Of a stretch of 46,168 bases of DNA, positions 23,250 to 30,936 are shown one piece after another (positions within the stretch are counted from its first letter, which is position 1; each line of letters begins with the position of its first letter). The position numbers were made by a program, and so were the translations under genes. The notes below the pieces were generated by a model that was not told the DNA's origin, made no database searches, and worked only from the letters and a program-made list of their open reading frames with translations. This DNA is from a virus: IMG/VR virus record IMGVR_UViG_3300030380_004708, positions 1-46,168 of that record; one strand, 5' to 3'.

Positions 23250-23689
23250 CAGCTGAGGCCAAGAAAGATATAAAACAAAACAAAAAAGTTGCTGAGGCAT
23301 ACATTGATCTAAGCGATAGAGTTTTAGATCCTGAAAAATTAGATGCGTCACTATTAGAGAGGATGCCACAACCAACAGGTTGGCGCATGTTAGTCTTGCC
23401 GTATGCTGGCAAAGCTAAAACCGAAGGTGGCATCGTATTAACAAAACAAACAACAGATCGTGAGGCGCTAGCAACTGTTGTAGCTTATGTGGTTAAAAAA
23501 GGCCCATTATGCTATAACGATAAGTCTAGGTATGGAGAAACGCCTTGGTGCGAAGAAAAGCAGTGGGTTTTAATCGGACGCTACTCTGGTTCGAGATTTA
23601 AACTTGAGGATGGTGCAGAGGTACGAATCATCAATGATGATGAAGTAATAGCCACAATTCTTGATCCAGATGATATAGTGAGCTTATGA
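23246..23689 (+). CDS. GroES-like co-chaperonin
   Basis: A 147-residue protein with a GroES-type beta-barrel pattern from residue 40: 'PQPTGWRMLVLPY', 'KTEGGIVLTKQTTDREAL' (the mobile-loop region that docks on GroEL), 'ATVVAYVVKKG', 'PWCEEKQWVLIGRYSG', and 'FKLEDGAEVRIINDDEVIA'. Phages use such proteins (compare T4 gp31) to redirect host GroEL to fold the capsid protein. It sits in the head gene cluster, two genes before the decoration and capsid genes. An N-terminal 38-residue helical extension is unusual for GroES. Confidence 0.85.
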   Translation: MTAEAKKDIKQNKKVAEAYIDLSDRVLDPEKLDASLLERMPQPTGWRMLVLPYAGKAKTEGGIVLTKQTTDREALATVVAYVVKKGPLCYNDKSRYGETPWCEEKQWVLIGRYSGSRFKLEDGAEVRIINDDEVIATILDPDDIVSL

Positions 23690-24615
23690 CGATAGAAGAA
23701 CAAAATCAAATTCAACCAGAGGTTGATGAAATAGAGGTAGAGGTTACTGAATCTGAACAGCAGGACGTAGCAGCGCCCTCAAGTGACGATGAGTTAGAAA
23801 ATTACACCAAAGGTGTATCAAAAAGAATTAATAAAGTTAATGCAAAAAGAAGAGAGGCTGAGGAAAAAGCAGCTAGACTAGAACAGGAGCTTTTGCAAAA
23901 AGATCAACAAGTACAACAATATTACAATGCAGCTGTGACTTATCAGCAAAATTTGTTAGCAAAAGAAGAAGAAGCAGTCCAAGTGAAAGAACGCGAGGCA
24001 GATCAGCTTTATAAAAAAGCGCATGAATCTGGCGATGCTGATTTAATATCAAAGGCTGATAGCTTAAAAAACGATGTTTCTATACAAAAAGAAAAAGTGC
24101 GTATAGCAAAACAAAGACAACAAGAGATTAATACACAGAGCCAACAAGTGTACCAAGGCCAGCAACAATCTCAAAACTATCAACAACAGCCACAAGAGAC
24201 GCCAGTGCAACCAACACAAGAGGCGCTTGAGTGGAAATCTCAAAATAACTGGTATGGTGAAGATGTTGAGGCAACACAATATGCTCAATACACACACATG
24301 AATCTAGTCAATGAAGGCTTTGAACCTGACTCTAATGAGTATTACTCAGAGTTAAATCAAAGAGTTTATAAAGTTTATCCTGGTTTACAATCAGGAAATG
24401 CTGAACAAAGTGAGGAGCGGCCCGCTGTGCAAAGAGTCGCCTCAGCCTCTGTAGGAGGTCGGCAAAAAACACAAGGCAAAAAGAACGGTGTGCAATTTTC
24501 AAAAACTGAAGTTGCCAGACTCCGTGGATTAAAACCACATGGTATGTCGGAAGAAGCGTGGTTGAAATCCGTTGCTAAAGAAAAACAACGTATACAGTCC
24601 AGGGAGGCAAAATGA
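23686..24615 (+). CDS. Capsid scaffolding protein
   Basis: A 309-residue acidic-start, Gln/Glu/Lys-rich protein with a long coiled coil (residues 45-145, 'AKRREAEEKAARLEQELL') and a Gln-rich linker ('QQSQNYQQQPQETPV'). The C-terminal helix-turn-helix-like basic end ('GLKPHGMSEEAWLKSVAKE') would contact the capsid. Position just before the major capsid gene and composition are those of podovirus scaffolds. It overlaps its neighbours by 4 nt on each side. Confidence 0.75.
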   Translation: MTIEEQNQIQPEVDEIEVEVTESEQQDVAAPSSDDELENYTKGVSKRINKVNAKRREAEEKAARLEQELLQKDQQVQQYYNAAVTYQQNLLAKEEEAVQVKEREADQLYKKAHESGDADLISKADSLKNDVSIQKEKVRIAKQRQQEINTQSQQVYQGQQQSQNYQQQPQETPVQPTQEALEWKSQNNWYGEDVEATQYAQYTHMNLVNEGFEPDSNEYYSELNQRVYKVYPGLQSGNAEQSEERPAVQRVASASVGGRQKTQGKKNGVQFSKTEVARLRGLKPHGMSEEAWLKSVAKEKQRIQSREAK

Positions 24616-25097
24616 CAACCGAAGAAAATAATGATATGACACACTCCAGAAATTCCCGTGAATCCGAGAATCACGCTAATAACACTCGTAGACAACCATG
24701 GAGACCAGTAAGAAAACTTGAAACTCCAGCTCCACCAGAAGGATACGAATATCGTTGGATAAGAGAATCCATGATGGGACAGCAGGACGTTGCTAATGTA
24801 AGTAGAAGACTTAGAGAAGGATGGGAACTCGTTAGAGGCACAGACTTACCTACTGAATTTGCTTTACCTGTAGCAGATGAAAATTCAAGACATGCTGGTT
24901 TAGTTTATAGTGAAGGTCTTTTATTAGCGAAAATACCTGTCGAAACCAAGGATGAGCGTAATGCTTATTACGAGGAACAAACTGCTAGAAAAAAAGATGC
25001 ATTAGACAACACTATGTTTAGTGAATCAAAAAAAGATGGCAGATATGTCAAGTATGACAGCGATAGAAGATCTAATGTTACTTTTGGGAAAAAGTAA
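24612..25097 (+). CDS. Conserved head-region protein, unknown
   Basis: A 161-residue hydrophilic protein. The N-terminal 35 residues are Asn/Arg/Ser-rich and probably disordered. A core 'PPEGYEYRWIRESMMGQQDV' and 'REGWELVRGTDLP' is followed by 'LLLAKIPVETKDERNAYYEE'. This core is shared by phage proteins encoded next to scaffold and capsid genes, so a role in assembly or as a minor head protein is likely; I know of no experimental function. Confidence 0.75.
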   Translation: MTTEENNDMTHSRNSRESENHANNTRRQPWRPVRKLETPAPPEGYEYRWIRESMMGQQDVANVSRRLREGWELVRGTDLPTEFALPVADENSRHAGLVYSEGLLLAKIPVETKDERNAYYEEQTARKKDALDNTMFSESKKDGRYVKYDSDRRSNVTFGKK

Positions 25098-25121
25098 TAA
25101 TCATATTTAGGAGAATATTCT

Positions 25122-25709
25122 ATGGCTAATAATAATAGCGCATTTGGATGTAAACCTGTTCGTATGATGGGCGGAGCACCTTATTCTGGAGGTCAATCTA
25201 GATATAGGATTGCTAGTGGAGCAACGACACCAATATTCCAAGGAGACTTGGTTACTCAGCTTACTGCTGGTGTAATTGGTAGACATGCAGCCAGTGGTAC
25301 TGTTCCAATTGTCGGTGTTTTTAACGGTGTAAGATACACCGATCCAAGCACAAGCGAACCAGTGTTTAAAAATCATTATCCGGGTAGTATTGCTGCATCG
25401 GATATTGTTGCTTTCGTCATTGATGATCCTAATGTTGTTTTTGAAGTACAAGCTGATGCTGCAATGCCAGTAGCAGACTTGTTCGGCAATTTCGACATTG
25501 TTGATGGATCACCAGCAGGCGATACTTCGTCTGGGATATCAAACGCAGAACTTGATGTTGGTACAGGAGCTACTACAGCTACTTTACCGCTTAAAGCGTT
25601 AGATATATCTCAGGATCCTGATAACGACGATGTTTCATCGGCTAACACCAATGTTCTTTGTGTGATTCAAAATCACATAATGGGACAGAAAGGTGCTGGT
25701 TTAGCTTAA
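25122..25709 (+). CDS. Head decoration-like protein
   Basis: A 195-residue protein with 'FGCKPVRMMGGAPYSGGQSR', 'RIASGATTPIFQGDLV' and beta-rich Gly/Asp turns, ending 'VLCVIQNHIMGQKGAGLA'. It lies directly before the major capsid gene with a GGAG ribosome-binding site. The composition (barrel-like, 'GVFNGVRYTDPSTSEPVFKN') matches proteins that bind the capsid surface or cement it. Head decoration is inferred from position and strand pattern. Confidence 0.7.
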   Translation: MANNNSAFGCKPVRMMGGAPYSGGQSRYRIASGATTPIFQGDLVTQLTAGVIGRHAASGTVPIVGVFNGVRYTDPSTSEPVFKNHYPGSIAASDIVAFVIDDPNVVFEVQADAAMPVADLFGNFDIVDGSPAGDTSSGISNAELDVGTGATTATLPLKALDISQDPDNDDVSSANTNVLCVIQNHIMGQKGAGLA

Positions 25710-25720
25710 GGAGATAAATT

Positions 25721-26638
25721 ATGGCTATATCAAGAGCACAACTAGCGAAAGAACTAGAGCCTGGGCTTAACGCACTTTTTGGGATGTCCTATGATTCTTA
25801 CGAGAACGAGTATGAAGATATTTTCGCAATCGAAGATTCAAACAGAGCATTTGAAGAAGAAGTATTAATTACAGGATTCGGTTCTGCACCTCTCAAATCT
25901 GAGGGACAAGGCGTACAATTTGACAACGCATCAGAAAGTTATACAGCTCGTTATACACACGACACAGTGAGTTTAGCGTTTGCTTTAACAGAAGAAGCAG
26001 TTGAAGATAATTTGTATGATTCACTCGGTAAGAGATATGTAAAAGCATTAGCAAAATCAATGGCTAACACTAAGGAAGTCAAAGGTGCTGATGTTCTTAA
26101 CAATGCTTTCTCATCTAGCTTTACAGGCGGTGATGGTAAATCTCTAATTGCAACAGATCACCCACTTGCAGGTGGTGGTTCAGCTGCAAACAGAGCAACA
26201 ACCATGGCTGACCTCAATGAAGCATCATTGGAAGATAATCTTATTGATATATCAACCTTTACAGATGACAAGGGATTAATTATTTCTGTACAAGCGGACA
26301 AACTTATTGTCCCACCACAATTAGTATTTGTGGCTGACAGAATACTTAATTCTCAAGGCAGATCTGGAACAGCTGACAATGATCTTAACTCGATTAGAAA
26401 CACAGGTGTTGTACCTGGTGGCTATTCAGTTAATCATTATCTAACTGATCCGGACGCATACTTTATCCTTACTTCTGTGACGGCAGCAGGCGAAGGTCTT
26501 AAAATGTTCCAAAGATCTCCAATGGAGACTTCTATGGAACCAGACTTTTCTACTGGCAACATCAGATATAAGGCTAGAGAAAGATATTCATTTGGTTTCT
26601 CTGATTGGAGAGGAGTCTTTGGATCTCAAGGTGCATAG
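25721..26638 (+). CDS. Major capsid protein
   Basis: A 305-residue HK97-fold-type capsid protein: 'FGMSYDSYENEYEDIFAIED', 'RYTHDTVSLAFALTEEAVED', 'LIATDHPLAGGG' and the C-terminal 'ERYSFGFSDWRGVFGSQGA'. The E-loop/P-domain layout and the 'DHPL..GG' block resemble Mu-type capsid proteins. It follows the scaffold and decoration genes and has a GGAG ribosome-binding site. The strong terminator just after the gene ends the head operon. Confidence 0.88.
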   Translation: MAISRAQLAKELEPGLNALFGMSYDSYENEYEDIFAIEDSNRAFEEEVLITGFGSAPLKSEGQGVQFDNASESYTARYTHDTVSLAFALTEEAVEDNLYDSLGKRYVKALAKSMANTKEVKGADVLNNAFSSSFTGGDGKSLIATDHPLAGGGSAANRATTMADLNEASLEDNLIDISTFTDDKGLIISVQADKLIVPPQLVFVADRILNSQGRSGTADNDLNSIRNTGVVPGGYSVNHYLTDPDAYFILTSVTAAGEGLKMFQRSPMETSMEPDFSTGNIRYKARERYSFGFSDWRGVFGSQGA

Positions 26639-26678
26639 TTTGAAGTAGTAATACACTTTTTACCTCAGTATTACATTG

Positions 26679-26703
26679 AAGGGCCTTAATTGGCCCTTTT
26701 TTT
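26679..26703 (+). terminator. Rho-independent terminator after the capsid gene
   Basis: A perfect 7 bp stem AAGGGCC / GGCCCTT (26679-26685, 26692-26698) with a TTAATT loop is followed by an uninterrupted T-run to 26703. It sits 40 nt downstream of the capsid stop. A second inverted repeat, GTAATAC/GTATTAC (26648-26654 and 26668-26674), lies just upstream and could stabilise the RNA end. The rest of the gap to 26808 holds only the promoter described next. Confidence 0.9.
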
Positions 26704-26739
26704 ATGCCTGAAATAAGTTATGTTAATTTGTGTAAATAG

Positions 26740-26767
26740 TTGCATATTTGTGTACATTTGCTACTAT
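26740..26767 (+). promoter_or_regulatory. Sigma70-type promoter, copy of the 3.85 kb motif
   Basis: TTGCAT (26740-26745), a 16 bp spacer and TACTAT (26762-26767). About 40 bp is shared with the rightward arm at 3854-3881, including the flanking 'AAATAG', the central 'CATTTG' and 'GTGAGTAA' after the -10. The 3-gene unit at 26809-28240 follows. Confidence 0.65.
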
Positions 26768-26808
26768 AACTATGTGAGTAAATTAATTTGTAATCAAAAG
26801 GAGGGATT

Positions 26809-27222
26809 ATGATAACAGTATTTCATGCAAACAAGCTTGGTGATAACACCAAGGGTTATACAAAAGTGGCGGAGGTTGATGTCGATACAATCAACGAGGC
26901 TTACGCATTAACCAACAACATCAACGGCTCTTGGTCTAGGGGTCCAGAGCTTGAGTATGACGGCAAAAAATTTAATAACGACGACTATGACCTAAGAATC
27001 AAATTAACGACAGATCTTATAACCAACAAGAGAACTGGCCAAGTCATGGGTTTAAGATCTACTTCTAGTGGTGACGTTATCTATGACGGTAGCAAGTATT
27101 GGTTCTTAGTTCCAATGGGTGCGGGCAGAACTGGTCCTATTTACAAAACTCATGGTGACACGGTTGCCATAGACAATTTTGATATTAACGGTTTCATTTA
27201 CAACGAAAAGGAGGTTGCGTAA
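26809..27222 (+). CDS. Conserved hypothetical protein
   Basis: A 137-residue soluble protein, 'MITVFHANKLGDNTKGYTKV', with strand-rich blocks such as 'DGSKYWFLVPMGAGRTGPIY'. It is the first gene after the 26.74 kb promoter, with GGAGGG before the ATG. Its composition differs from the structural genes around it and resembles early phage proteins that carry an N-terminal 'V(F/Y)HANK' block. The function is unknown. Confidence 0.7.
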   Translation: MITVFHANKLGDNTKGYTKVAEVDVDTINEAYALTNNINGSWSRGPELEYDGKKFNNDDYDLRIKLTTDLITNKRTGQVMGLRSTSSGDVIYDGSKYWFLVPMGAGRTGPIYKTHGDTVAIDNFDINGFIYNEKEVA

Positions 27223-27743
27223 TGATAAATAATGTAATTTACAACAAAGATTCAGCTGATAACGCAGTTGTAGTTGATGATTATCCTTGGGGATATAAGC
27301 TTAGAACCAAGAGAAAGTATTGGATTGAGACAACTAAAAAAGGCGACAGACTTTGTTATCAGACTCTAAATCCAAAAACTGACAAGTGGTGCGCTGTTAA
27401 AAAAAGCACTTATGCCGGCATTAAGGTTCTTTGCGAGAATGAAGATGGTCATATAAAAACTCTATCTTTAAAGCCAGAGTGGGACAGCAAAGAATGGCTT
27501 GCAGAGTTTCTAGAGCTTGTAGACGAAACTAAGTTGACTGATGCTCAAAGAGCAAAAATTTGTGAAACCAAGACAATTCATCATTGTCAAAAACTTGTAA
27601 AGGTTGAGATTGTTAATACAACAATGATGGATCAAGAAGAAAAGGCAAAAAGAGATGCCGAGCAAGAAGAGATCAAAGACAAACTAAACAGCTATGCCAA
27701 CCATATTTATGGTGAGTGCTTGGTTGAAAATGGCATAGCATGA
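27222..27743 (+). CDS. Conserved hypothetical protein
   Basis: A 173-residue protein with a core 'WGYKLRTKRKYWIETTKKGD' and 'TLNPKTDKWCAVKKSTY', a pattern I have seen in small early proteins of phages and giant phages. A charged helical region follows ('DQEEKAKRDAEQEE'). It overlaps the preceding stop by 1 nt and the HAD gene by 4 nt. No function is known. Confidence 0.7.
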   Translation: MINNVIYNKDSADNAVVVDDYPWGYKLRTKRKYWIETTKKGDRLCYQTLNPKTDKWCAVKKSTYAGIKVLCENEDGHIKTLSLKPEWDSKEWLAEFLELVDETKLTDAQRAKICETKTIHHCQKLVKVEIVNTTMMDQEEKAKRDAEQEEIKDKLNSYANHIYGECLVENGIA

Positions 27744-28240
27744 CAGAGATAACCAAAATATTTGTTGACATGGACGGAGTCTTAGCTGACTTCGTCCGTG
27801 GTGTTGAAAGCTCCAAGTATCTTAACGGACCGTTTATTAGGCAGGCGGCCTATGACGATCAAAAACTTAAGTTTACTAATGCTGGTTTATTCCGAGATCT
27901 ACCACCTATGAAAGATATGCAGGCTTTGGTTAATTATTGCAAAAACTGTGGTATTGATTGGGAAATTTTATCTTGCTCTGGCATGATAAATAGAAACAAA
28001 GCGACCAAAGATAAAATTCGTTGGATCAGAAAATATGTACATCCAAGCGTCATCATTACATGCACGCTCAAAGGCAAAGACAAAGCTGTGTTTGCTAGAC
28101 CGGGACATGTCTTGATTGATGATAAACAAAGCAATATTAAGGCGTGGCAAGACGCAGGTGGCTATGGCATCTTACATATTGACGCTAAAACCACGATAGA
28201 TCATCTAAATAAGCTTAACGGCGCTAATCCATACAGCTAG
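27740..28240 (+). CDS. HAD-family 5'(3')-deoxyribonucleotidase-like phosphatase
   Basis: A 166-residue HAD phosphatase with motif I 'FVDMDGVLADF' (Asp 10 nucleophile, Asp 12), motif II region 'WEILSCSG', conserved Lys in 'CTLKGKDKAVFARPG' and motif IV 'VLIDDKQSNIKAW' (Asp pair). This matches the NT5C-type 5' nucleotidases that dephosphorylate deoxynucleoside monophosphates. It may adjust nucleotide pools during infection. It is the last gene of the small unit begun at 26809. The substrate is inferred from the family. Confidence 0.85.
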   Translation: MTEITKIFVDMDGVLADFVRGVESSKYLNGPFIRQAAYDDQKLKFTNAGLFRDLPPMKDMQALVNYCKNCGIDWEILSCSGMINRNKATKDKIRWIRKYVHPSVIITCTLKGKDKAVFARPGHVLIDDKQSNIKAWQDAGGYGILHIDAKTTIDHLNKLNGANPYS

Positions 28241-28247
28241 TTCTTAG

Positions 28248-28283
28248 TTGCGTAAATAACAGCCAAAGAGTATTATCAATACT
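28248..28283 (+). promoter_or_regulatory. Candidate promoter with overlapping operator-like inverted repeat
   Basis: TTGCGT (28248-28253), 17 bp spacer, TATTAT (28271-28276). A perfect inverted repeat, AGTATT/AATACT with a 3-nt loop (28269-28283), covers the -10, so a regulator could block it. It would drive the structural genes from 28343. The remaining bases to 28342 include an 18-codon frame I do not support as a gene. Confidence 0.45.
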
Positions 28284-28342
28284 GTAGAAATGAATGTTGC
28301 AGGCATGGTGCTTGCAATGGCTAATTTTAAAGGAGGCTGTTT

Positions 28343-29053
28343 ATGACTACACATTTTACCTCTGGCGTAACAAACGTCAGCGCAAGCGGTTCAGGCGGAC
28401 ACGTTAAACAACCAAGCAGACATAAGTATCACGAATACTTTAATGACTTTGATGTTTATACAGCTGCTGACTGGACTATTACAACAACAGAAGACGGCTC
28501 AGGCTCTGCGGCTGAGGCATTAGTCGATGGCGACGGTGGACTTTTACAAGTAACCAATGCAGCTGGAGACAATGACCATGACTTTTTTCAACTTAAAAAA
28601 GAAGGTTTTAAGTATGAAGCAGGAAAACAATTAGGTTTCTATTTCAGATTTAAGGCTAGTGACGCTACACAATCTGATGTAGTAGCTGGGTTGCAAGTAA
28701 CTGACACTACACCGTTAGACGTATCTGATGGCGTTTTCTTCTTAAAAGCAGATGGCGCAGCTACAATTGACTTTGTGGTTGAAAAAGACGGCACGCAATC
28801 TACTCTAACTTTGCCTAATTCATTGGCAGATGACACGTTTATGACTGTTGGTTTTTTATATAATCCAAAAGATCAGAAGTTTCATGTCTATCAAAATAAT
28901 GTTTTAGCAGGCACAGTTGTTAGCACAAATGCTCCAGATGATGAAGAACTTAACGTAAGTTTTGGTATTCAGAATGGTGCGGCTGCTGCTAAAGTTTTAA
29001 CTGTGGATTATGTACATGCTTTAAAAGAGCGTACAGCTAATACAGAACTTTAA
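28343..29053 (+). CDS. Putative structural protein with lectin-like beta-sandwich
   Basis: A 236-residue protein. After 'HKYHEYFNDFDVYTAADW' it shows a jelly-roll type strand pattern ('GKQLGFYFRFKASDA', 'DGVFFLKADGAA', 'MTVGFLYNPKDQKFHVYQNN'), like concanavalin A-like domains on phage capsids. A strong AGGAGG ribosome-binding site is present. It starts the tail/minor-structure cluster. Capsid decoration is the best guess, based on composition and position. Confidence 0.65.
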   Translation: MTTHFTSGVTNVSASGSGGHVKQPSRHKYHEYFNDFDVYTAADWTITTTEDGSGSAAEALVDGDGGLLQVTNAAGDNDHDFFQLKKEGFKYEAGKQLGFYFRFKASDATQSDVVAGLQVTDTTPLDVSDGVFFLKADGAATIDFVVEKDGTQSTLTLPNSLADDTFMTVGFLYNPKDQKFHVYQNNVLAGTVVSTNAPDDEELNVSFGIQNGAAAAKVLTVDYVHALKERTANTEL

Positions 29054-29063
29054 GGAGTAAATA

Positions 29064-29468
29064 ATGGCTGATACAGTAACCTCACAAACCATTCAAGATG
29101 GTGAGAGGCTTGCCATAGTTAAATTTACAAATGAATCTGATGGTACAGGCGAAGCTTCTGTCAAAAAAGTTGATGTTTCGGCTTTGAAAGCAAATGGCAG
29201 AGGTCTCGCATGTACTGGTGTATCTATAAGCAGAATACATTGGTTTTGCAGAGGTATGGGCGTTGACATAGAGTTTGATGCTAGTACCAATGTCTTGGCG
29301 GTACCGTTGCCAGCTGATAGTAGCGGTGATGAATACTTTGACCAATTCACAGGCATACCTAACAATGCAGGTTCAGGCGTAACCGGAGATATTGATTTTA
29401 CTACGGTTGGTCACTCCAATGGCGATGCATACTCTATCATTTTGATATTAAGTAAAAATTACGGTTAA
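29064..29468 (+). CDS. Conserved structural-type phage protein
   Basis: A 134-residue protein with a beta-rich pattern, 'SQTIQDGERLAIVKFTNESD', 'SISRIHWFCRGMGVDIEFD' and 'HSNGDAYSIILILSKNYG'. It resembles small structural proteins seen after capsid genes in marine podoviruses. AGGAG lies before the ATG. The last base of its stop is the first base of the next gene's ATG. The precise role is unknown. Confidence 0.72.
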   Translation: MADTVTSQTIQDGERLAIVKFTNESDGTGEASVKKVDVSALKANGRGLACTGVSISRIHWFCRGMGVDIEFDASTNVLAVPLPADSSGDEYFDQFTGIPNNAGSGVTGDIDFTTVGHSNGDAYSIILILSKNYG

Positions 29469-29776
29469 TGGCTGTAAAAAAACCTAAAAGGCGCGCGAAG
29501 GCAATTCGCCGCACTGTGGGTAAAGGTGGAAATTACCGCTCTACTAAAAGTGGAGCGGGAATGACCAAAAAGGGAGTTGCTGCATATCGAAAGAAAAATC
29601 CTGGTTCTAAGCTCAAAACTGCTGTTACTGGCAAGGTAAAAAAAGGCAGTAAAGCTGCAAAAAGACGTAAGTCTTATTGTGCTAGATCTCTAGGACAACT
29701 CAAGCGAAGTTCAGCTAAAACAAGAAATAACCCAAATTCAAGAATAAGACAAGCAAGACGCAGGTGGAAGTGTTAA
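29468..29776 (+). CDS. Very basic small phage protein 1
   Basis: A 102-residue, Lys/Arg-rich protein: 'AVKKPKRRAKAIRRTVGKGG', 'GAGMTKKGVAAYRKKNPGSK' and the end 'SRIRQARRRWKC'. The middle block is a conserved phage pattern of unknown function. The estimated net charge is strongly positive. It is the first of four adjacent basic genes (29468-30917) and overlaps the upstream stop by 1 nt. Binding to packaged DNA is inferred from charge. Confidence 0.75.
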   Translation: MAVKKPKRRAKAIRRTVGKGGNYRSTKSGAGMTKKGVAAYRKKNPGSKLKTAVTGKVKKGSKAAKRRKSYCARSLGQLKRSSAKTRNNPNSRIRQARRRWKC

Positions 29777-30268
29777 ATGATTAAAAAAAGAAATCAAAAA
29801 AAGAAAGTAAACAAAGTTATTAAAGGCTTAAAAAAGGCAAGCGCCTTACATGCTAAACAAGCTAAAACATTAGGATCTTTAAAATTTAAGAAAGGTGGCG
29901 GTGCCAAGAAAAAATCAGGAGCACCTAGCAATGTTAGCAATCCTAGCCTATACGCAAGAGTAAAAGCTGAAGCTAAACGAAAGTTTGATGTGTACCCCTC
30001 TGCATACGCAAATGCTTGGTTAGTGAGAACTTACAAAAAACGTGGCGGTAAATATAAGGGAGCTAAGAAAGCTGTTGGCGGTGAGGTAAATAACAAAAAC
30101 CTAAAACCAATACCAGCTCAAAACAAAGGGCTACCTAAACTTCCAAGAAAAGTTAGAAATAAAATGGGCTATATGCGTAACGGCGGAGCTGTTGCTATGG
30201 TTCAGGGCAGAGGCTGTGGTGCTATGATGGATTCAAAACGCAAAAAAACTCGCGTTCCTAGAGGCTAG
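29777..30268 (+). CDS. Very basic small phage protein 2
   Basis: A 163-residue protein with the conserved block 'NPSLYARVKAEAKRKFDVYP' and 'NAWLVRTYKKRGGKY', found in phage and giant-virus proteins of unknown function. The rest is Lys/Gly-rich ('KKGGGAKKKSGAPS'). It contains the short motif 'GGEV' and 'NGGAVAMV', like other proteins here. It starts directly after the previous stop. Confidence 0.75.
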   Translation: MIKKRNQKKKVNKVIKGLKKASALHAKQAKTLGSLKFKKGGGAKKKSGAPSNVSNPSLYARVKAEAKRKFDVYPSAYANAWLVRTYKKRGGKYKGAKKAVGGEVNNKNLKPIPAQNKGLPKLPRKVRNKMGYMRNGGAVAMVQGRGCGAMMDSKRKKTRVPRG

Positions 30269-30276
30269 ATCTAAAA

Positions 30277-30585
30277 ATGTCATTGAAGGATTGGTTTGGC
30301 AAAGGTCCAAAGGGTGATTGGGTTGATATAGGTGCGCCCAAGAAAAAAGGTAAATTCCAAAAATGTGGCCGCGCAAAAGCAAAAGGATCTAAGCGCAAGT
30401 ATCCAAAATGTGTGCCAAGATCAAAAGCTAGCAGAATGAGTAAATCACAAATTAAATCTGCGGTCACAAGAAAAAGAGCTAAGAAACAAGGTGTAGGCGG
30501 AAAACCAACTAATGTGAAAACTTTTGTCGCAAAAGGTGGTATGATAAATAAAAATTCAAGCATGGGATTGTTTGGAAGGAGATAA
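30277..30585 (+). CDS. Very basic small phage protein 3
   Basis: A 102-residue protein, 'MSLKDWFGKGPKGDWVDIGA', then 'KCGRAKAKGSKRKYPKCVPR' and 'AKKQGVGGKPTNVKTFVAKG'. The Cys-Gly-Arg-(Lys/Ala)-Lys block is shared with the family of the neighbouring basic proteins. It ends 'GGMINKNSSMGLFGRR'. Two Cys could bind metal. It lies 8 nt after its neighbour. Confidence 0.75.
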   Translation: MSLKDWFGKGPKGDWVDIGAPKKKGKFQKCGRAKAKGSKRKYPKCVPRSKASRMSKSQIKSAVTRKRAKKQGVGGKPTNVKTFVAKGGMINKNSSMGLFGRR

Positions 30586-30587
30586 AA

Positions 30588-30917
30588 ATGAAAGGAACTA
30601 AATACAGAGCCGGAGGCGGCGGTATGAAAGGAACCAAATACAGAGCTGGCGGCGGCGGTATGAAAGGCACAAAAGGCTTTGCAAAAGGTGGTGCTGCATT
30701 AAGAAGTGAAATGCAAGCTAATCCTGGCGTCGGTAATATGCCAAACTCTGTAATGTCTGCTCTTATGGGCGGTGGTACCAGAGCACAAGGTCAAGCTGCT
30801 GTGTTAAAAGGCACAAAAGGTATGGCAAAAGGCGGTGCAATGAAAGGTGCTAAGTACAGAGCTGGTGGCGGTGCTATGAAGGGCACTAAATACAGAGCAA
30901 AAGGCGGAAAAAGGTAA
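30588..30917 (+). CDS. Tandem-repeat Gly/Lys-rich protein
   Basis: A 109-residue protein made largely of the unit 'MKGTKYRAGGGG', present twice at the start (36 bp DNA repeats at 30588-30623 and 30624-30659) and twice more near the end in variant form, with 'KGFAKGGAALRSEM' and 'KGMAKGGAMKG' between. It has a GGAG ribosome-binding site. It is strongly basic and flexible. The repeat suggests recent expansion; a virion DNA-binding or head-filler role is a guess. Confidence 0.7.
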   Translation: MKGTKYRAGGGGMKGTKYRAGGGGMKGTKGFAKGGAALRSEMQANPGVGNMPNSVMSALMGGGTRAQGQAAVLKGTKGMAKGGAMKGAKYRAGGGAMKGTKYRAKGGKR

Positions 30918-30936
30918 AACTTTTTAATTAAATAAG

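Noticed and set aside
28290-28346. An 18-codon frame overlapping the next ATG, possible leader peptide
   Set aside because: Very short, has no ribosome-binding site and no clear regulatory hairpin pairing with it; the strong AGGAGG just after belongs to the gene at 28343.
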